This document shows, one piece after another, positions 54,405 to 63,659 of a stretch of DNA of 64,000 nucleotides; the first letter of the stretch is position 1, and every line of letters begins with the position of its first letter. The translations under genes and the position numbers were made by a program. Under the pieces are notes generated by a model that saw only the letters and a program-made list of their open reading frames with translations, was not told where the DNA came from and ran no database searches. The DNA lies in assembly GCF_000319305.2 (NCBI RefSeq), contig NZ_AMWJ02000002.1, positions 1,488,001-1,552,000 of the forward strand. Direction: 5' to 3'. This DNA is from Pseudomonas bharatica CSV86. Its GTDB lineage: Bacteria; Pseudomonadota; Gammaproteobacteria; Pseudomonadales; Pseudomonadaceae.

Positions 54405-56501
54405 ATGCAAACCTTTTTCATCGCGCCGACCGACTTCGGCGTTGGCCTGACCTCCATCAGCCTGGGCCTGGTCCGCACCCTGGAGCGGGCCGGCCTGAAG
54501 GTCGGCTTCTTCAAGCCGATCGCCCAGCCGCACCCGGGCGACACCGGGCCGGAACGCTCCACCGAACTGGTTTCGCGGACCCACGGCCTGAAACCGCCCA
54601 AGCCCCTGAGCCTGGCCCATGTCGAGCGCATGCTCGGCGAAGGCCTGCTGGATGAACTGCTGGAAGAAATCATCACCCTGTACCAGCAGGCCTGCGTCGA
54701 CAAGGACGTGCTGGTGGTCGAGGGCATGGTCCCGACCCGTCACGCCAGCTATGCCGCGCGGGTCAACCAGCACCTGGCCAAGAGCCTCGATGCCGAGGTG
54801 ATCCTGGTTTCCGCGCCGGAAAACGACGTGCTTGCCGAACTCTCCGGTCGCGTCGAATTGCAGGCCCAGCTGTTCGGCGGCCCGCGCGACCCGAAAGTGC
54901 TCGGGGTGATTCTTAACAAGGTGCGCAGCGACGAGGACATGGTCGGGTTCGCCAGCCGCCTGCGCGAACATTCGCCCTTGCTGCGCAGCGGCGAATTCCG
55001 CCTGCTCGGCTGCATCCCGTTCCAGGCCGGGCTCAACGACCCGCGCACGCGGGATGTCGCCGACCTGCTCGGTGCCCAGGTGCTCAATGCCGGTGATTAC
55101 GAAACCCGGCGCATGAACAAGATCATCCTGTGCGCCCGCACCGTGGCCAACACCGTGCCGCTGCTCAAGCCGGGCACGCTGGTGGTAACCCCGGGCGATC
55201 GCGACGACATCATCCTCGCCGTCAGCCTCGCCGCGATCAACGGCGTGCCCCTGGCCGGCCTGCTGCTGACCAGCGACAGCAAGCCCGATCCGCGTATCCT
55301 CGAACTGTGCCAGGGCGCCCTGCTCGCCGGCCTGCCGATCCTATCGGTGAGCACCGGGTCCTACGACACCGCCAACCAGCTCAACCAGCTGAACAAGGAA
55401 ATCCCGGTGGATGACCGCGAGCGCGCGGAGATCATCACCGACTTCGTCGCCAGCCACCTCGATGCCGACTGGCTCAACCAGCGCTGCGGCACCCCGCGGG
55501 AAATGCGCCTGTCGCCGGCGGTGTTCCGCTATCGCCTGATACAGCAGGCCCAGGCGGCGAACAAGCGCATCGTCCTGCCCGAGGGCGCCGAACCCATGAC
55601 CGTGCAGGCCGCCGCCATCTGCCAGGCCAGGGGCATCGCCCGCTGCGTGCTGCTGGCCAGGCCGGACGACGTCCAGGCCGTCGCCCGGGCCCAGGGCATC
55701 AGCCTGCCGGAAGGACTGGAGATCATCGACCCGGACCTGATCCGCGAGCGCTATGTCGAACCCATGGTCAGCCTGCGCAAGAGCAAGAGCCTGAACGCCC
55801 CGATGGCCGAGCAGCAACTGGAAGACCCGGTGGTGATCGGCACCATGATGCTGGCCCTGGACGAGGTCGATGGCCTGGTATCCGGCCTGGTGCACTCCAC
55901 CGCCAACACCATCCGCCCGGCCCTGCAACTGATCAAGACCGCACCGGGTTGCAGCCTGGTGTCCTCGGTGTTCTTCATGCTCTTTCCCGAGCAGGTGCTG
56001 GTATACGGCGACTGTGTGATGAACCCGCACCCGAGTGCCGCCGAGCTGGCGGAAATCGCCCTGCAAAGCGCCGACTCCGCACAAGCCTTCGGGATCAACC
56101 CACGGGTCGCGATGATCAGCTACTCCAGCGGCGAGTCCGCCAGCGGCGAAGAAGTGGAGAAGGTCCGCGAAGCCACCCTGCTCGCCCAGGAAACCCAGCG
56201 CGCCCTGCAGATCGACGGCCCGCTGCAGTACGACACCGCAGCCAACCTGGAAATCGCCCGGCAACTGGCTCCCAACAGCCCGGTAGCCGGGCGCGCCACG
56301 GTGTTCGTCTTCCCTGACCTGAACACCGGCAACACCACGCACAAGGCGGTACAGCGCAGCGCCGATTGCGTCAGCCTCGGGCCGATGCTGCAAGGCTTGC
56401 GCAAACCGGTGAACGACCTGCCGCGCGGGGCCCAGGTGGACGACATCGTCTACACCATCGCCCTGACCGCGATCCAGGCCAGCCGCGCGGCGGAGTTCTG
56501 A
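54405..56501 (+). CDS. pta: Phosphate acetyltransferase (long form)
   Basis: 698-residue enzyme interconverting acetyl-CoA and acetyl phosphate. Start ATG 54405 (MQTFFIAPTDFGVGLTSISL). Three domains: N-terminal P-loop-like domain (~1-210), DRTGG domain (~215-330, LAGLLLTSDSKPDP), and the catalytic PTA domain (~370-698) with LPEGAEPMTVQAAAICQARG, VSGLVHSTANTIRPALQLIK and FPDLNTGNTTHKAVQRS. No acetate kinase gene is adjacent on the visible side. An acyltransferase follows after 2 bases. Confidence 0.96.
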   Translation: MQTFFIAPTDFGVGLTSISLGLVRTLERAGLKVGFFKPIAQPHPGDTGPERSTELVSRTHGLKPPKPLSLAHVERMLGEGLLDELLEEIITLYQQACVDKDVLVVEGMVPTRHASYAARVNQHLAKSLDAEVILVSAPENDVLAELSGRVELQAQLFGGPRDPKVLGVILNKVRSDEDMVGFASRLREHSPLLRSGEFRLLGCIPFQAGLNDPRTRDVADLLGAQVLNAGDYETRRMNKIILCARTVANTVPLLKPGTLVVTPGDRDDIILAVSLAAINGVPLAGLLLTSDSKPDPRILELCQGALLAGLPILSVSTGSYDTANQLNQLNKEIPVDDRERAEIITDFVASHLDADWLNQRCGTPREMRLSPAVFRYRLIQQAQAANKRIVLPEGAEPMTVQAAAICQARGIARCVLLARPDDVQAVARAQGISLPEGLEIIDPDLIRERYVEPMVSLRKSKSLNAPMAEQQLEDPVVIGTMMLALDEVDGLVSGLVHSTANTIRPALQLIKTAPGCSLVSSVFFMLFPEQVLVYGDCVMNPHPSAAELAEIALQSADSAQAFGINPRVAMISYSSGESASGEEVEKVREATLLAQETQRALQIDGPLQYDTAANLEIARQLAPNSPVAGRATVFVFPDLNTGNTTHKAVQRSADCVSLGPMLQGLRKPVNDLPRGAQVDDIVYTIALTAIQASRAAEF

Positions 56502-56503
56502 TC

Positions 56504-57382
56504 ATGCCCGACATCCTGCGCGGCACGCTGGCCGCCTTGCTGCTGGGGCTCAATACCCTGGCCTGCTGCACACCGCTGTTCATCGTCAGCCTGGTCAAGC
56601 TGTGCCTGCCGTTCGCGGCGGCGCAGCGGGTTACCGACGAGCTGATGCGGCATATCCACGAAGCCTGGATCAGCAACAACAAGGGCTGGATGAAGCTGCT
56701 CGGGCGCACCCGCTGGCAGGTGCAAGGGCTGGAGGGGCTCGACTACCAGCACAGCTACCTGGTGACCAGCAACCACCAGAGCTGGGTCGATATCCTGGTA
56801 CTGCAATACGTGCTGAACCGACGCATTCGCCCGCTGAAGTTCTTTCTCAAGCAGGCACTGATCTGGGTTCCGGTGATCGGCCTGGCCTGGTGGGCGCTGG
56901 GCTTCCCGTTCATGAAGCGCTACAGCAAGGCGTACCTGGACAAGCATCCGGAAAAGCGCGGCAAGGACCTGGAAACCACGCGCAAGAGCTGCGCCAGATT
57001 CCGCGGCAAGCCGACTGCGATCTTCAACTTCGCCGAGGGTACGCGCTTCACCCAGGCCAAGCATGACCTGCAGCATTCACCCTTCCGCCATCTGCTCAAG
57101 CCCAAGGCCGGGGGCATTGCCTTCGTGCTGGATGCGATGGGCGAGCAGTTGGAGTCGATCATCGATGTCACCATCCACTACCCCGACGGCGCGCCTGGCT
57201 TCTGGGACTTGCTATGCGGACGGGTACGGCGGATCGTTGTGCAGTTCGAGGAACTGGCGATTCCAGGGGAGTTTCTTGGCAAGAGCTATGACCAGGACGA
57301 GGACTACCGGGCGGCGTTTCAGCAGTGGATCAACCGGTTATGGGAGAGGAAGGATCAGCGGTTGGAACAGATGAATCGTTGA
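56504..57382 (+). CDS. PlsC/YihG-like acyltransferase
   Basis: 292-residue membrane-associated acyltransferase. Start ATG 56504, two bases after the pta stop, so cotranscription is very likely. N-terminal hydrophobic segment (LAALLLGLNTLACCTPLFIV), catalytic HX4D in TSNHQSWVDILVLQY, substrate motif FNFAEGTRFT and a C-terminal GIAFVLDAMGEQLESI. It belongs to the 1-acyl-glycerol-3-phosphate acyltransferase-like group; YihG-type members modify phospholipids. The exact acceptor is unknown. Confidence 0.9.
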   Translation: MPDILRGTLAALLLGLNTLACCTPLFIVSLVKLCLPFAAAQRVTDELMRHIHEAWISNNKGWMKLLGRTRWQVQGLEGLDYQHSYLVTSNHQSWVDILVLQYVLNRRIRPLKFFLKQALIWVPVIGLAWWALGFPFMKRYSKAYLDKHPEKRGKDLETTRKSCARFRGKPTAIFNFAEGTRFTQAKHDLQHSPFRHLLKPKAGGIAFVLDAMGEQLESIIDVTIHYPDGAPGFWDLLCGRVRRIVVQFEELAIPGEFLGKSYDQDEDYRAAFQQWINRLWERKDQRLEQMNR

Positions 57383-57390
57383 GATCTTGA

Positions 57391-57516
57391 AGGCCCCATC
57401 GCTGGCAAGCCAGCTCCCACAGGACCGCGTGCACCGGTAACCCTGTGAGAGTCAGAGCCAGCCAAGGATTTGCTGATCACCTCAGACCCTGTGGGAGCTG
57501 GCTTGCCAGCGATGGG
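57391..57516. repeat. REPIN with an extended, partly degenerate spacer
   Basis: Left arm CCATCGCTGGCAAGCCAGCT and right arm AGCTGGCTTGCCAGCGATGG with a 70-base spacer that includes a decayed right-arm-like stretch (CCCTGTGAGAGTCAG). It fills the gap between the acyltransferase and the OmpA-type gene. Confidence 0.85.
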
Positions 57517-57527
57517 AACGTCAAAGA

Positions 57528-58226
57528 TTACTGCTGATAGTTCTGCCCTGGAATCGGCTTCAGGTTCACCTCTACCCGGCGGTTCTGCGCCCGGCCGTTG
57601 GCATCGGCATTGCTCGCGATCGGCTGGTCGGGGCCCATGCCACGCACGCTCACCCGCGACGGATCGACGCCCTGGGACGTCAGGTAGGTACTGACGGCCT
57701 GCGCGCGGCGCTGCGACAGGTCCATGTTGTGCTGGCGGCTACCGGTGCTGTCGGTGAAGCCCACCACCTCGATGGTGTTCTGGTTGAACTGCTTGAACGA
57801 GTTCGCCAGGTTGTTCAGCGGCGAATAGAAGCTTGGCGCGATGTTCGCCGAGTCGGTAGCGAAGGTGATATTGCCCGGCATGATCAGCTTGATCTGGTCG
57901 CCTTCACGCTGCACTTCCACACCGGTGTTGGCCATGCTCGCGCGCAGCTCGGCTTCCTGCTTGTCGGCGTAGTAGCCGTAACCCGCAGCCGCGGCACCCA
58001 CTGCCGCCGCGCCGATCAGCGCGCCCTTGCCACGGTTGTTGTGATCGATGGCGGCACCGGCGATGGCACCGGCCAGCGCACCCAGGCCGCCATACTTGGC
58101 AGTCTTGCTCATCCCTGAGGAGCCCTGCGCCTGGCCACCCTGGTTGTCATAGGGGTTCTGGCTGGCACAGCCAGTCATCAGGGCAGCGGCGGTAGCGACG
58201 ATAATCAAACGGCGCATGGTGAACAT
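57528..58226 (-). CDS. OmpA-family lipoprotein with glycine-zipper segment
   Basis: 232 residues from ATG 58226 (MFTMRRLIIVATAAALMTGC) with AGGAG upstream; lipobox LMTGC at Cys20. A glycine-zipper-like stretch (YGGLGALAGAIAGAAI, GKGALIGAAAVGAAAAGYGY) precedes the OmpA C-terminal peptidoglycan-binding domain: ITFATDSANIAPSFY, VVGFTDSTGSRQHNMDLSQR, GPDQPIASNADANGRAQNRR. Probably an outer-membrane lipoprotein anchored to the cell wall, like the YiaD group. Confidence 0.93.
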   Translation of the reverse strand: MFTMRRLIIVATAAALMTGCASQNPYDNQGGQAQGSSGMSKTAKYGGLGALAGAIAGAAIDHNNRGKGALIGAAAVGAAAAGYGYYADKQEAELRASMANTGVEVQREGDQIKLIMPGNITFATDSANIAPSFYSPLNNLANSFKQFNQNTIEVVGFTDSTGSRQHNMDLSQRRAQAVSTYLTSQGVDPSRVSVRGMGPDQPIASNADANGRAQNRRVEVNLKPIPGQNYQQ

Positions 58227-58320
58227 GGACAAGCTCCTGCGAACAATTCGTATAGATGGCCAACTGACGTGAGTTCGCCACCAGCCTTGGAGTGCGGCGG
58301 CGAAGAAAAATTCCCTGCGC

Positions 58321-58965
58321 TCATGCCCGAACGAACGGATTTTCACGCATTTCCTCACCCAGACGGGTGTCGGGACCATGCCCGGCCACCACCGTCGCCT
58401 CTTCGTCGAGACGATACAGCCGCTGTTTGATAGAACGAACGATAGTTGCCTGATCGCCACCCCACAAATCGGTGCGGCCCACACCACGGCGGAACAGGGT
58501 ATCGCCGGCGATCAGCAGCTTGGCGTCGGCGAACCAGAAGCTCATCGAACCCGGGGTGTGACCTGGCGTATGCAAGGCCACGCCGCAACCGCAGGCCAGT
58601 TCCTCGTCATCCTCCAGCCAGCGGTCCGGCGACGGCACCGGCACGTACGGCACGCCGAACATGCGGCACTGCATTTCCAGGTTGTCCCAGAGGAACTGGT
58701 CGTCCTTGTGCAGGTGCAGGGTGGCGCCGGTCTTTTCCTTCAACTGGCCGGAGGCTAGGAAATGATCGAGGTGGGCATGGGTATGGATGATGCTGACCAC
58801 CTTCAGGCCATGGGCATCGAGCTTCTGCATGATCAGGTCGGGGTTGCCGCCCGGGTCGACGACTATGGCCTTCTTCGTGAGCGGGTCGCCGATGATGGTG
58901 CAGTTGCACTGCAAAGGGCCGACGGGGAAGGTTTCGCGGATTAGCGTAGATGGGGCGGGATTCAT
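58321..58965 (-). CDS. Metallo-beta-lactamase-fold hydrolase (glyoxalase II-like, YcbL type)
   Basis: 214-residue cytosolic hydrolase. Metal motif HTHAHLDHFLASGQLK (HxHxDH), further His in LHTPGHTPGSMSFW, Asp in LIAGDTLFRRGVGRTDL and His in VVAGHGPDTRLGEE. It lacks the extra C-terminal domain of GloB, matching the shorter YcbL/type II-like group with possible thioester hydrolase activity. Confidence 0.92.
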   Translation of the reverse strand: MNPAPSTLIRETFPVGPLQCNCTIIGDPLTKKAIVVDPGGNPDLIMQKLDAHGLKVVSIIHTHAHLDHFLASGQLKEKTGATLHLHKDDQFLWDNLEMQCRMFGVPYVPVPSPDRWLEDDEELACGCGVALHTPGHTPGSMSFWFADAKLLIAGDTLFRRGVGRTDLWGGDQATIVRSIKQRLYRLDEEATVVAGHGPDTRLGEEMRENPFVRA

Positions 58966-59059
58966 GACAGCGTCCTCTCAGGCGAATCGCCTATTCTAGC
59001 CATTCCCGCGGTTCCCTGCGGGAGGTGGCCTGTCAGCGAGAGGACCCTGAAGGACACCT

Positions 59060-59986
59060 TCAAACCCAAGGCAATAAACTGCTCACCGCCAACGGCAAGG
59101 CCACCCCCGCCAGCAATGTCTGTCCGGCGATGATCCCCGCCATCAGCGGTGCATCGCCGCCCAGTTGCCGGGCCATGATGTAGGACGATGAGGCGGTGGG
59201 CAGCGCCTGGAACAGCAGCGCGGCAATGGCCGCTTCGCCACTGAGGCCGAACAAATGGCAAGCGGCCAGGGTCACCATGGGCATGACCACGAACTTCGCC
59301 AGCGACGCCATCCCCACCGGCCGCAGCCAACTGCGCGCCGCCTTGAGATCCAGCGCCGCGCCCACGCACAGCAGGCCCAAGGGCAGCGAGGCCTGGCCAA
59401 GGGCTTTCAGCAACGGCTCGATTGCTGGCGGGAGGCCCAGCTCCGTTGCGTGCAACAGGATCCCGAGCGCACAGGCCAGCAACAGCGGGTTGACGACCAT
59501 CTGCCGGGCCACGCCCTTCCAGCTCATGCGCCCTGCCGAGCCATAACGGGCGAATACCAGCACGCAGAGGATGTTGACGGTGGGGACGATCGCCGCATTC
59601 GCCACCGCTGCCAGGGCAATGCCCTGGGCGCCGAACAGGCCTGCCGCCGCCGAAACGCCAACGTAGTTATTGAAGCGCACCCCGCCCTGGAATACCGAGG
59701 TGAACGCCGCGTCGCTCACGGCGAAACAGCGGCGCGAGAGCACCAGCAGCAACGCCACCAGCAGCGTGGAGGAGACCAGCGCCAAGGCCATGCCCAGCAC
59801 CGGCACGCCTTCCAGTTTCGCCGTAGCCAGGCCATGCACGAACAGCGCTGGCAACAGGACGTAATAGCCGAGGCGCTCGGCCTGGGGCCAGAAACTGTCG
59901 GCCAGGAAATGGCTGCTGCGCAGCCAGGTACCCAGTGCGATCAGCAGGGCAATGGGCACAAGGGCCAGCAACAGGGAAAGGGTCAT
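59060..59986 (-). CDS. AEC-family transporter
   Basis: 308-residue membrane protein of the auxin-efflux-carrier family with about ten helices (LSLLLALVPIALLIALGTWL, LAVVLVLSRR-type SSTLLVALLLVLSRR, FNNYVGVSAAAGLFGAQGIA, GVALPLAVSSLLPWV). It usually exports small organic or amino acids; the substrate is unknown. It is next to a LysR regulator on the same strand (not divergent). Confidence 0.88.
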   Translation of the reverse strand: MTLSLLLALVPIALLIALGTWLRSSHFLADSFWPQAERLGYYVLLPALFVHGLATAKLEGVPVLGMALALVSSTLLVALLLVLSRRCFAVSDAAFTSVFQGGVRFNNYVGVSAAAGLFGAQGIALAAVANAAIVPTVNILCVLVFARYGSAGRMSWKGVARQMVVNPLLLACALGILLHATELGLPPAIEPLLKALGQASLPLGLLCVGAALDLKAARSWLRPVGMASLAKFVVMPMVTLAACHLFGLSGEAAIAALLFQALPTASSSYIMARQLGGDAPLMAGIIAGQTLLAGVALPLAVSSLLPWV

Positions 59987-60076
59987 GGCAGGGTCCGCAC
60001 GATCAACAGATGAGCGTCACGATAAAGACCCGGTACCTTGATTAAAAACGATGAATTATCGAGCCACCCTCAAGTT

Positions 60077-60961
60077 TTACTCATCGGTCAGCGCGGCCTG
60101 CCGGCGAATCGCCTGGGCCAGCGCCGCGGCCAGACGGCCCCGCGGGCGGTCCTCGCGCTCGATCAGGACCACCTTGCGGGTGCGTTGTGGATCGCCGAAA
60201 GGGCGGTAGGTCAGTTGCTCGATCTTCCCCAGCACCCGTTCCGACGACGGCACGATGGACACCCCGAGGCCGCTGGCGACCATGCGGATCAGCGCTTCCT
60301 GGCTATCCAGCTCCATGGTGGTGCGCACCCGCAGCCGCATGCGCCGCAGTTCACGCTCGATGGTGCGCCCGGCCCAGGCGCGACGGTCGAAGCGAAAGAA
60401 CGGCTGGTCCTGCAACAGGCTGCGCGAGTCGGCATCGGCGAGCCGCTGCGGGGCGATGATCCAGAACCCCTCCTCGTACAGCACGGTGCTCACTAGGCCG
60501 TAGGGATGTGGCTTGACCGGCTCGGTGGTGACCGCCGCATCCAGCTCCCCCGCCTCGACCCGGGTAGCCAGTTCTGCCGACATTCCCGACAGGACGTTGA
60601 CCCGCACATGCGGATGCTCCGCGCTCAACGCAGCCAGGGCCGCCGGCAGGACACCCGCCAGCGCCGTATGGATGGCGCCCACCCGCAAGCGCCCGCGCAG
60701 CTCGCTGTCCTCGCCAAGCTCGGCGGCGATGCCGTCGTAGAGCGCCAGGATCTCCCGCGCCCGCTCCAGCGCCAGGTACCCGGCTTCGGTCAGCACCGGC
60801 AGGCGCCGCGAACGGTCGAACAGCGGCGCATTGAACTCCTCTTCCAGCCCGCGGATATGCAGGCTCACCGCCGACTGGGTGAGGTGCACCGCCTCGGCAG
60901 CACGGGCGAACGAGCCGTGCTGGGCAATGGCGACCAAGGTTCGCAGGGCACGCAGGGACAT
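60077..60961 (-). CDS. LysR-family transcriptional regulator
   Basis: 294 residues from ATG 60961 (MSLRALRTLVAIAQHGSFAR). N-terminal winged HTH (~1-60: ARAAEAVHLTQSAVSLHIRGLEEEF read in two parts, with Ser-Val-Ser recognition region), then a substrate-binding domain (RGRLRVGAIHTALAGVLPAA). The frame upstream of this ATG is poorly supported. The effector and targets are unknown; the adjacent AEC transporter is a candidate. Confidence 0.92.
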   Translation of the reverse strand: MSLRALRTLVAIAQHGSFARAAEAVHLTQSAVSLHIRGLEEEFNAPLFDRSRRLPVLTEAGYLALERAREILALYDGIAAELGEDSELRGRLRVGAIHTALAGVLPAALAALSAEHPHVRVNVLSGMSAELATRVEAGELDAAVTTEPVKPHPYGLVSTVLYEEGFWIIAPQRLADADSRSLLQDQPFFRFDRRAWAGRTIERELRRMRLRVRTTMELDSQEALIRMVASGLGVSIVPSSERVLGKIEQLTYRPFGDPQRTRKVVLIEREDRPRGRLAAALAQAIRRQAALTDE

Positions 60962-61109
60962 GGGCCGGGGTCCGTAGGAAATGATGAATGGTCTGACAGC
61001 ACATCTGGCTGGCACGCCAGATGCTTCCGAATTCAACTACGTTTAATTGAACCTGACCGGAAGTACACAAGTCTCCCGCAAAAGAACACCGATTTACAGG
61101 ATTGCCCCG

Positions 61110-61502
61110 ATGTCAGGAAAAAGCCGCAGATACAAAGCCAGAGCCACCATCATTTGCCTGCGTAGCGGCAAGGTACTGCTCGTGCGCAAGAAAGGCGGCA
61201 AATGGAACTTCCCAGGCGGTACCGTGGAGGCCGGTGAGCAGCCGATCCAGGCGGCAGCCCGGGAACTGAAGGAAGAGACGAAATTGCGCAGCCTGGGCCT
61301 GTTGCAATTATGTTCGGTGGAAGTGGGCAATATCGTCCACCACGTATTCACCACCCAGTTCGACGACTACACCGAAGCGGTGGCAGACAACGAAATCGTC
61401 GCCTGCAAATGGGTACGTCGCGAACAGCTGAACGGCAAGCTGCTCACCCCCAACGCCGCAGCGCTGATGATGCGTCAACTCCCGGCCCTGTGCGCCAGCT
61501 GA
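61110..61502 (+). CDS. NUDIX hydrolase
   Basis: 130 residues from ATG 61110 (MSGKSRRYKARATIICLRSG). The Nudix box is recognisable as GGTVEAGEQPIQAAARELKE followed by ET (GX5EX7REUXEEXGU: G...E...RELKEET). One position is Lys-Leu instead of the usual Gly-hydrophobic after EET, a small deviation. It hydrolyses nucleoside-diphosphate derivatives; the substrate is unknown. Divergent from the LysR gene. Confidence 0.9.
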   Translation: MSGKSRRYKARATIICLRSGKVLLVRKKGGKWNFPGGTVEAGEQPIQAAARELKEETKLRSLGLLQLCSVEVGNIVHHVFTTQFDDYTEAVADNEIVACKWVRREQLNGKLLTPNAAALMMRQLPALCAS

Positions 61503-61696
61503 ACCGCGCGTTTTGCACGGCCCGGCGAGGGCCGTTCATGCAAAATGCACCGCGTGCGTCCTGCCCCTTCCAATGTTTGCTGGGTCAAATGCATGTCCAG
61601 GATCGGGCACGGCATTCGCAACTGTCCCTCACATCCGATGCCTCGGCGCATCACGGCTGCGTCGACGGCCGGCAAGAAAACGGAGGGATTCCACCA

Positions 61697-61981
61697 ATGG
61701 CGGGACAACAGTTGTACGTGATCGATTATGAACTTCAGGGGCAGCCACGCACCTTTATCATTCGCCTGGAAAACATGAACAACGCCGAGGCCTGGCACTG
61801 GGCCAGTTGCGATGCCGGCGTCGGCGTGATTCCCCGCTTCGGGCAGCAGAAAATCAAAAAGGTCAGCCGGCCGATGGCCGAGCGCTATGGGATCACCAAT
61901 GTGCGCTGGCGGGTATCCGGCCAGGGCCCGGAATTCAAGCCGATGCCGGTGGATGTGGGGAAGTTTGCCGGGTCTGAGTGA
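61697..61981 (+). CDS. Small conserved-looking protein of unknown function
   Basis: 94 residues from ATG 61697 (MAGQQLYVIDYELQGQPRTF), preceded by GGAGGGA. The sequence is compact, mixed alpha/beta by appearance (FIIRLENMNNAEAWHWASCD, VIPRFGQQKIKKVSRPMAER), with no signal peptide. It resembles the short DUF-type proteins common in Pseudomonas, but no family was firmly recognised. A much longer overlapping frame starting at 61310 runs through the NUDIX gene and is an artefact. Confidence 0.75.
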   Translation: MAGQQLYVIDYELQGQPRTFIIRLENMNNAEAWHWASCDAGVGVIPRFGQQKIKKVSRPMAERYGITNVRWRVSGQGPEFKPMPVDVGKFAGSE

Positions 61982-61997
61982 TCCAGGGTGACCTCTT

Positions 61998-62082
61998 GGG
62001 CCTCATCGCTGGCAAGCCAGCTTCCACAGGTTCAGTGCAGCTCATCACACTGTGGGAGCTGGCTTGCCAGCGATGAGGCCCT
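61998..62082. repeat. REPIN
   Basis: Common-class inverted REP pair with CTTCCACAGG in the left arm (one change from CTCCCACAGG). It lies between two convergent genes. Confidence 0.88.
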
Positions 62083-62087
62083 GAAAC

Positions 62088-62578
62088 TCACGCGAGAACC
62101 TTGGCCATTTCCGCCGTCTTCTCCCACCCCAGCCCTTCATACACCGGCCGCCCCACCTCGGTAGCATGCAACACCGCAAACCCCAGTCCGCGTCGCGCGA
62201 ACTCCGCCTCGCCCAGTTTCATCAATTTCGAAGCCAAGCCCCGCCGCCGATACGCCGGTTCGACATACACATTCAACACATACCCGCGCTGATCACTCTG
62301 CGGATGCGCCGGATGCGGTGGCCAGTCGATGCTCATCAGGCCGATCGCCGCGGCTACCGTACCGCCATCGACCACGGCGAACTCGTAGTAACGCCCGTCC
62401 TCCAGGCGCGGCAGCAGCCAGGGGTGGAAGTGCTCGCTCATCACCCGCAAGGTCGCCGGATCACCACCGGCCTCAAGGAACATCGCCACGCGATGGACAC
62501 AAACCATCTCGGCATCCTCCGGCACCAACCGGCGAACGGTTAGCGGAGCAAAATCTATATCCCCGGAATGTTTGTCAT
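62088..62578 (-). CDS. GNAT-family N-acetyltransferase, start region probably frameshifted
   Basis: Acetyl-CoA-dependent transferase. The body is clear: LTVRRLVPEDAEMVCVHRVA, YEFAVVDGGTVAAAIGLMS, VLNVYVEPAYRRRGLASKLM (acetyl-CoA loop RRRGLA), and GFAVLHATEVGRPVYEGLGW. In the frame as given no sensible start exists before 62684. A good start, ATG 62578 (MTNIPG, with AAGGTG upstream), is one base out of frame and would join as GDIDFAPLTVRR if one G were added to the run at 62561-62564. Span 491 bases (3n-1); corrected length 163 residues. Confidence 0.83.
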
Positions 62579-62818
62579 CACGCTCACACCTTGGTCGCAG
62601 GCGTCGATTGTGAATCCCGTTCCGGCCCTGCGTTAGACACAGATCCGCTGTGCTCTCGCCATACAGATTGCAGAGCGTTTTCACCAGGTCTGCCCAGGTG
62701 CGACCAAAGTACCCTCACTCGTTCACTGCGGTTGCTTGCTGCGCTGGGTGGGGTGGTGCTGGTTGGAGTGGGGATGGCGTTAGATATGAGCCCTCTTTAC
62801 GCCTGGCATGGGCACCTA
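62579..62818. other. Gap without a supported gene
   Basis: 240 bases between the GNAT and the secreted-protein genes. Short plus-strand frames here contain a hydrophobic stretch (LAALGGVVLVGVGMALDM) but no credible start with a ribosome-binding site. Low confidence either way. Confidence 0.4.
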
Positions 62819-63193
62819 TTAGCTACCAGCCGACTGAGGTATGTGGGGGAAGGTCGGCTTTGGCGGTGTCAGTAGCGGTTGTGTGGGCGGCACGGATTCC
62901 GTTCCGCCCTGCAGGACACCTTCGTTGTTGACCAACTTCGACACGCTGTCGAGCTTTCTATGAATGAGATTTTTGGTTTCTTTGCCGTACCAATTCCTGC
63001 ATGTGACATTGATTTCGCATGACCCCGTCTCGTATTGCCAGGTGAACGCAGCCCCACAGGACTCCTGGGCCGAAGACGCCTTCCACTGGGCATCGCAGGC
63101 TTCATCGCTTTGGAATGATGCAGCAGAGACAAATGCCGGCAGGCACAACGCGAAAAAACACTTCAAAAGTGCAGGTGAACATGGTCTGGCCAC
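62819..63193 (-). CDS. Small secreted, cysteine-containing protein of unknown function
   Basis: 124 residues if it starts at GTG 63193, which has AGGAG eight bases upstream; an in-frame ATG 63235 would add 14 residues. Signal peptide ALLKCFFALCLPAFVSAASF. The mature part has four cysteines (SDEACDAQW, AQESCGAAF, GSCEINVTCRNW), enough for two disulfides, then a Pro/Thr-rich tail (PPTQPLLTPPKPTFPHIP). No known family was recognised. Confidence 0.65.
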   Translation of the reverse strand: MARPCSPALLKCFFALCLPAFVSAASFQSDEACDAQWKASSAQESCGAAFTWQYETGSCEINVTCRNWYGKETKNLIHRKLDSVSKLVNNEGVLQGGTESVPPTQPLLTPPKPTFPHIPQSAGS

Positions 63194-63659
63194 GGTGGCG
63201 ACTCCTGATGAGGAAGTTGGCTGTGCACCGCTCACCTCGCACAGGGGTCAAGTTCCGACAAGCGTCCGACCGCGTCAATGCTCAAATACGACTAATCAGG
63301 AAGTGGGAAGTTCGGTCACAAAGGGCGACGAACTTCAGTTGCTTCCGACTTTCTTGTAGGCAATTTCCCAAGCATACTTCCGCCGCTTGTTTGCCGTTGC
63401 GTGCCGGGGAAACGCTGCCTAGTCTTGCTGCCGTCGCTGATTGTCTGGCGACCAGCTTTGACAGGCTGAACAGCGATTGAACCGCGGCACTCATTTCACC
63501 TGAACAGGCGTTTTCGTCTGGGCATCGTGTCATGGCGGCTGTGCGTGGGGCGCTTCGTGCGCGCCGGGTTCTCTCGCTCTCGGTCTGTCAACCTACGTAC
63601 AGCTGCCACCCTTTTGTTTGACAGCAATGGGTGGTGGCATTGATAGCGAGATGACCACC
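63194..63659. other. Gap without a supported gene, upstream of the DUF6124 gene
   Basis: 466 bases with no convincing frame on either strand. It must hold the promoters of the two divergent flanking genes. A small stem GTCGC-TGATTGTCTG-GCGAC is at 63433-63452. Nothing else recognised. Confidence 0.4.

Noticed and set aside
61310..61981. 223-residue frame spanning the NUDIX gene and the 94-residue gene
   Set aside because: Its first half is out of frame with the NUDIX gene and Arg/Ser-rich; only the last 94 residues, with their own ATG and GGAGGGA, look real.
62650..62931. Plus-strand frame with a hydrophobic stretch
   Set aside because: No credible start or ribosome-binding site, and it overlaps the end of the better supported minus-strand secreted-protein gene.
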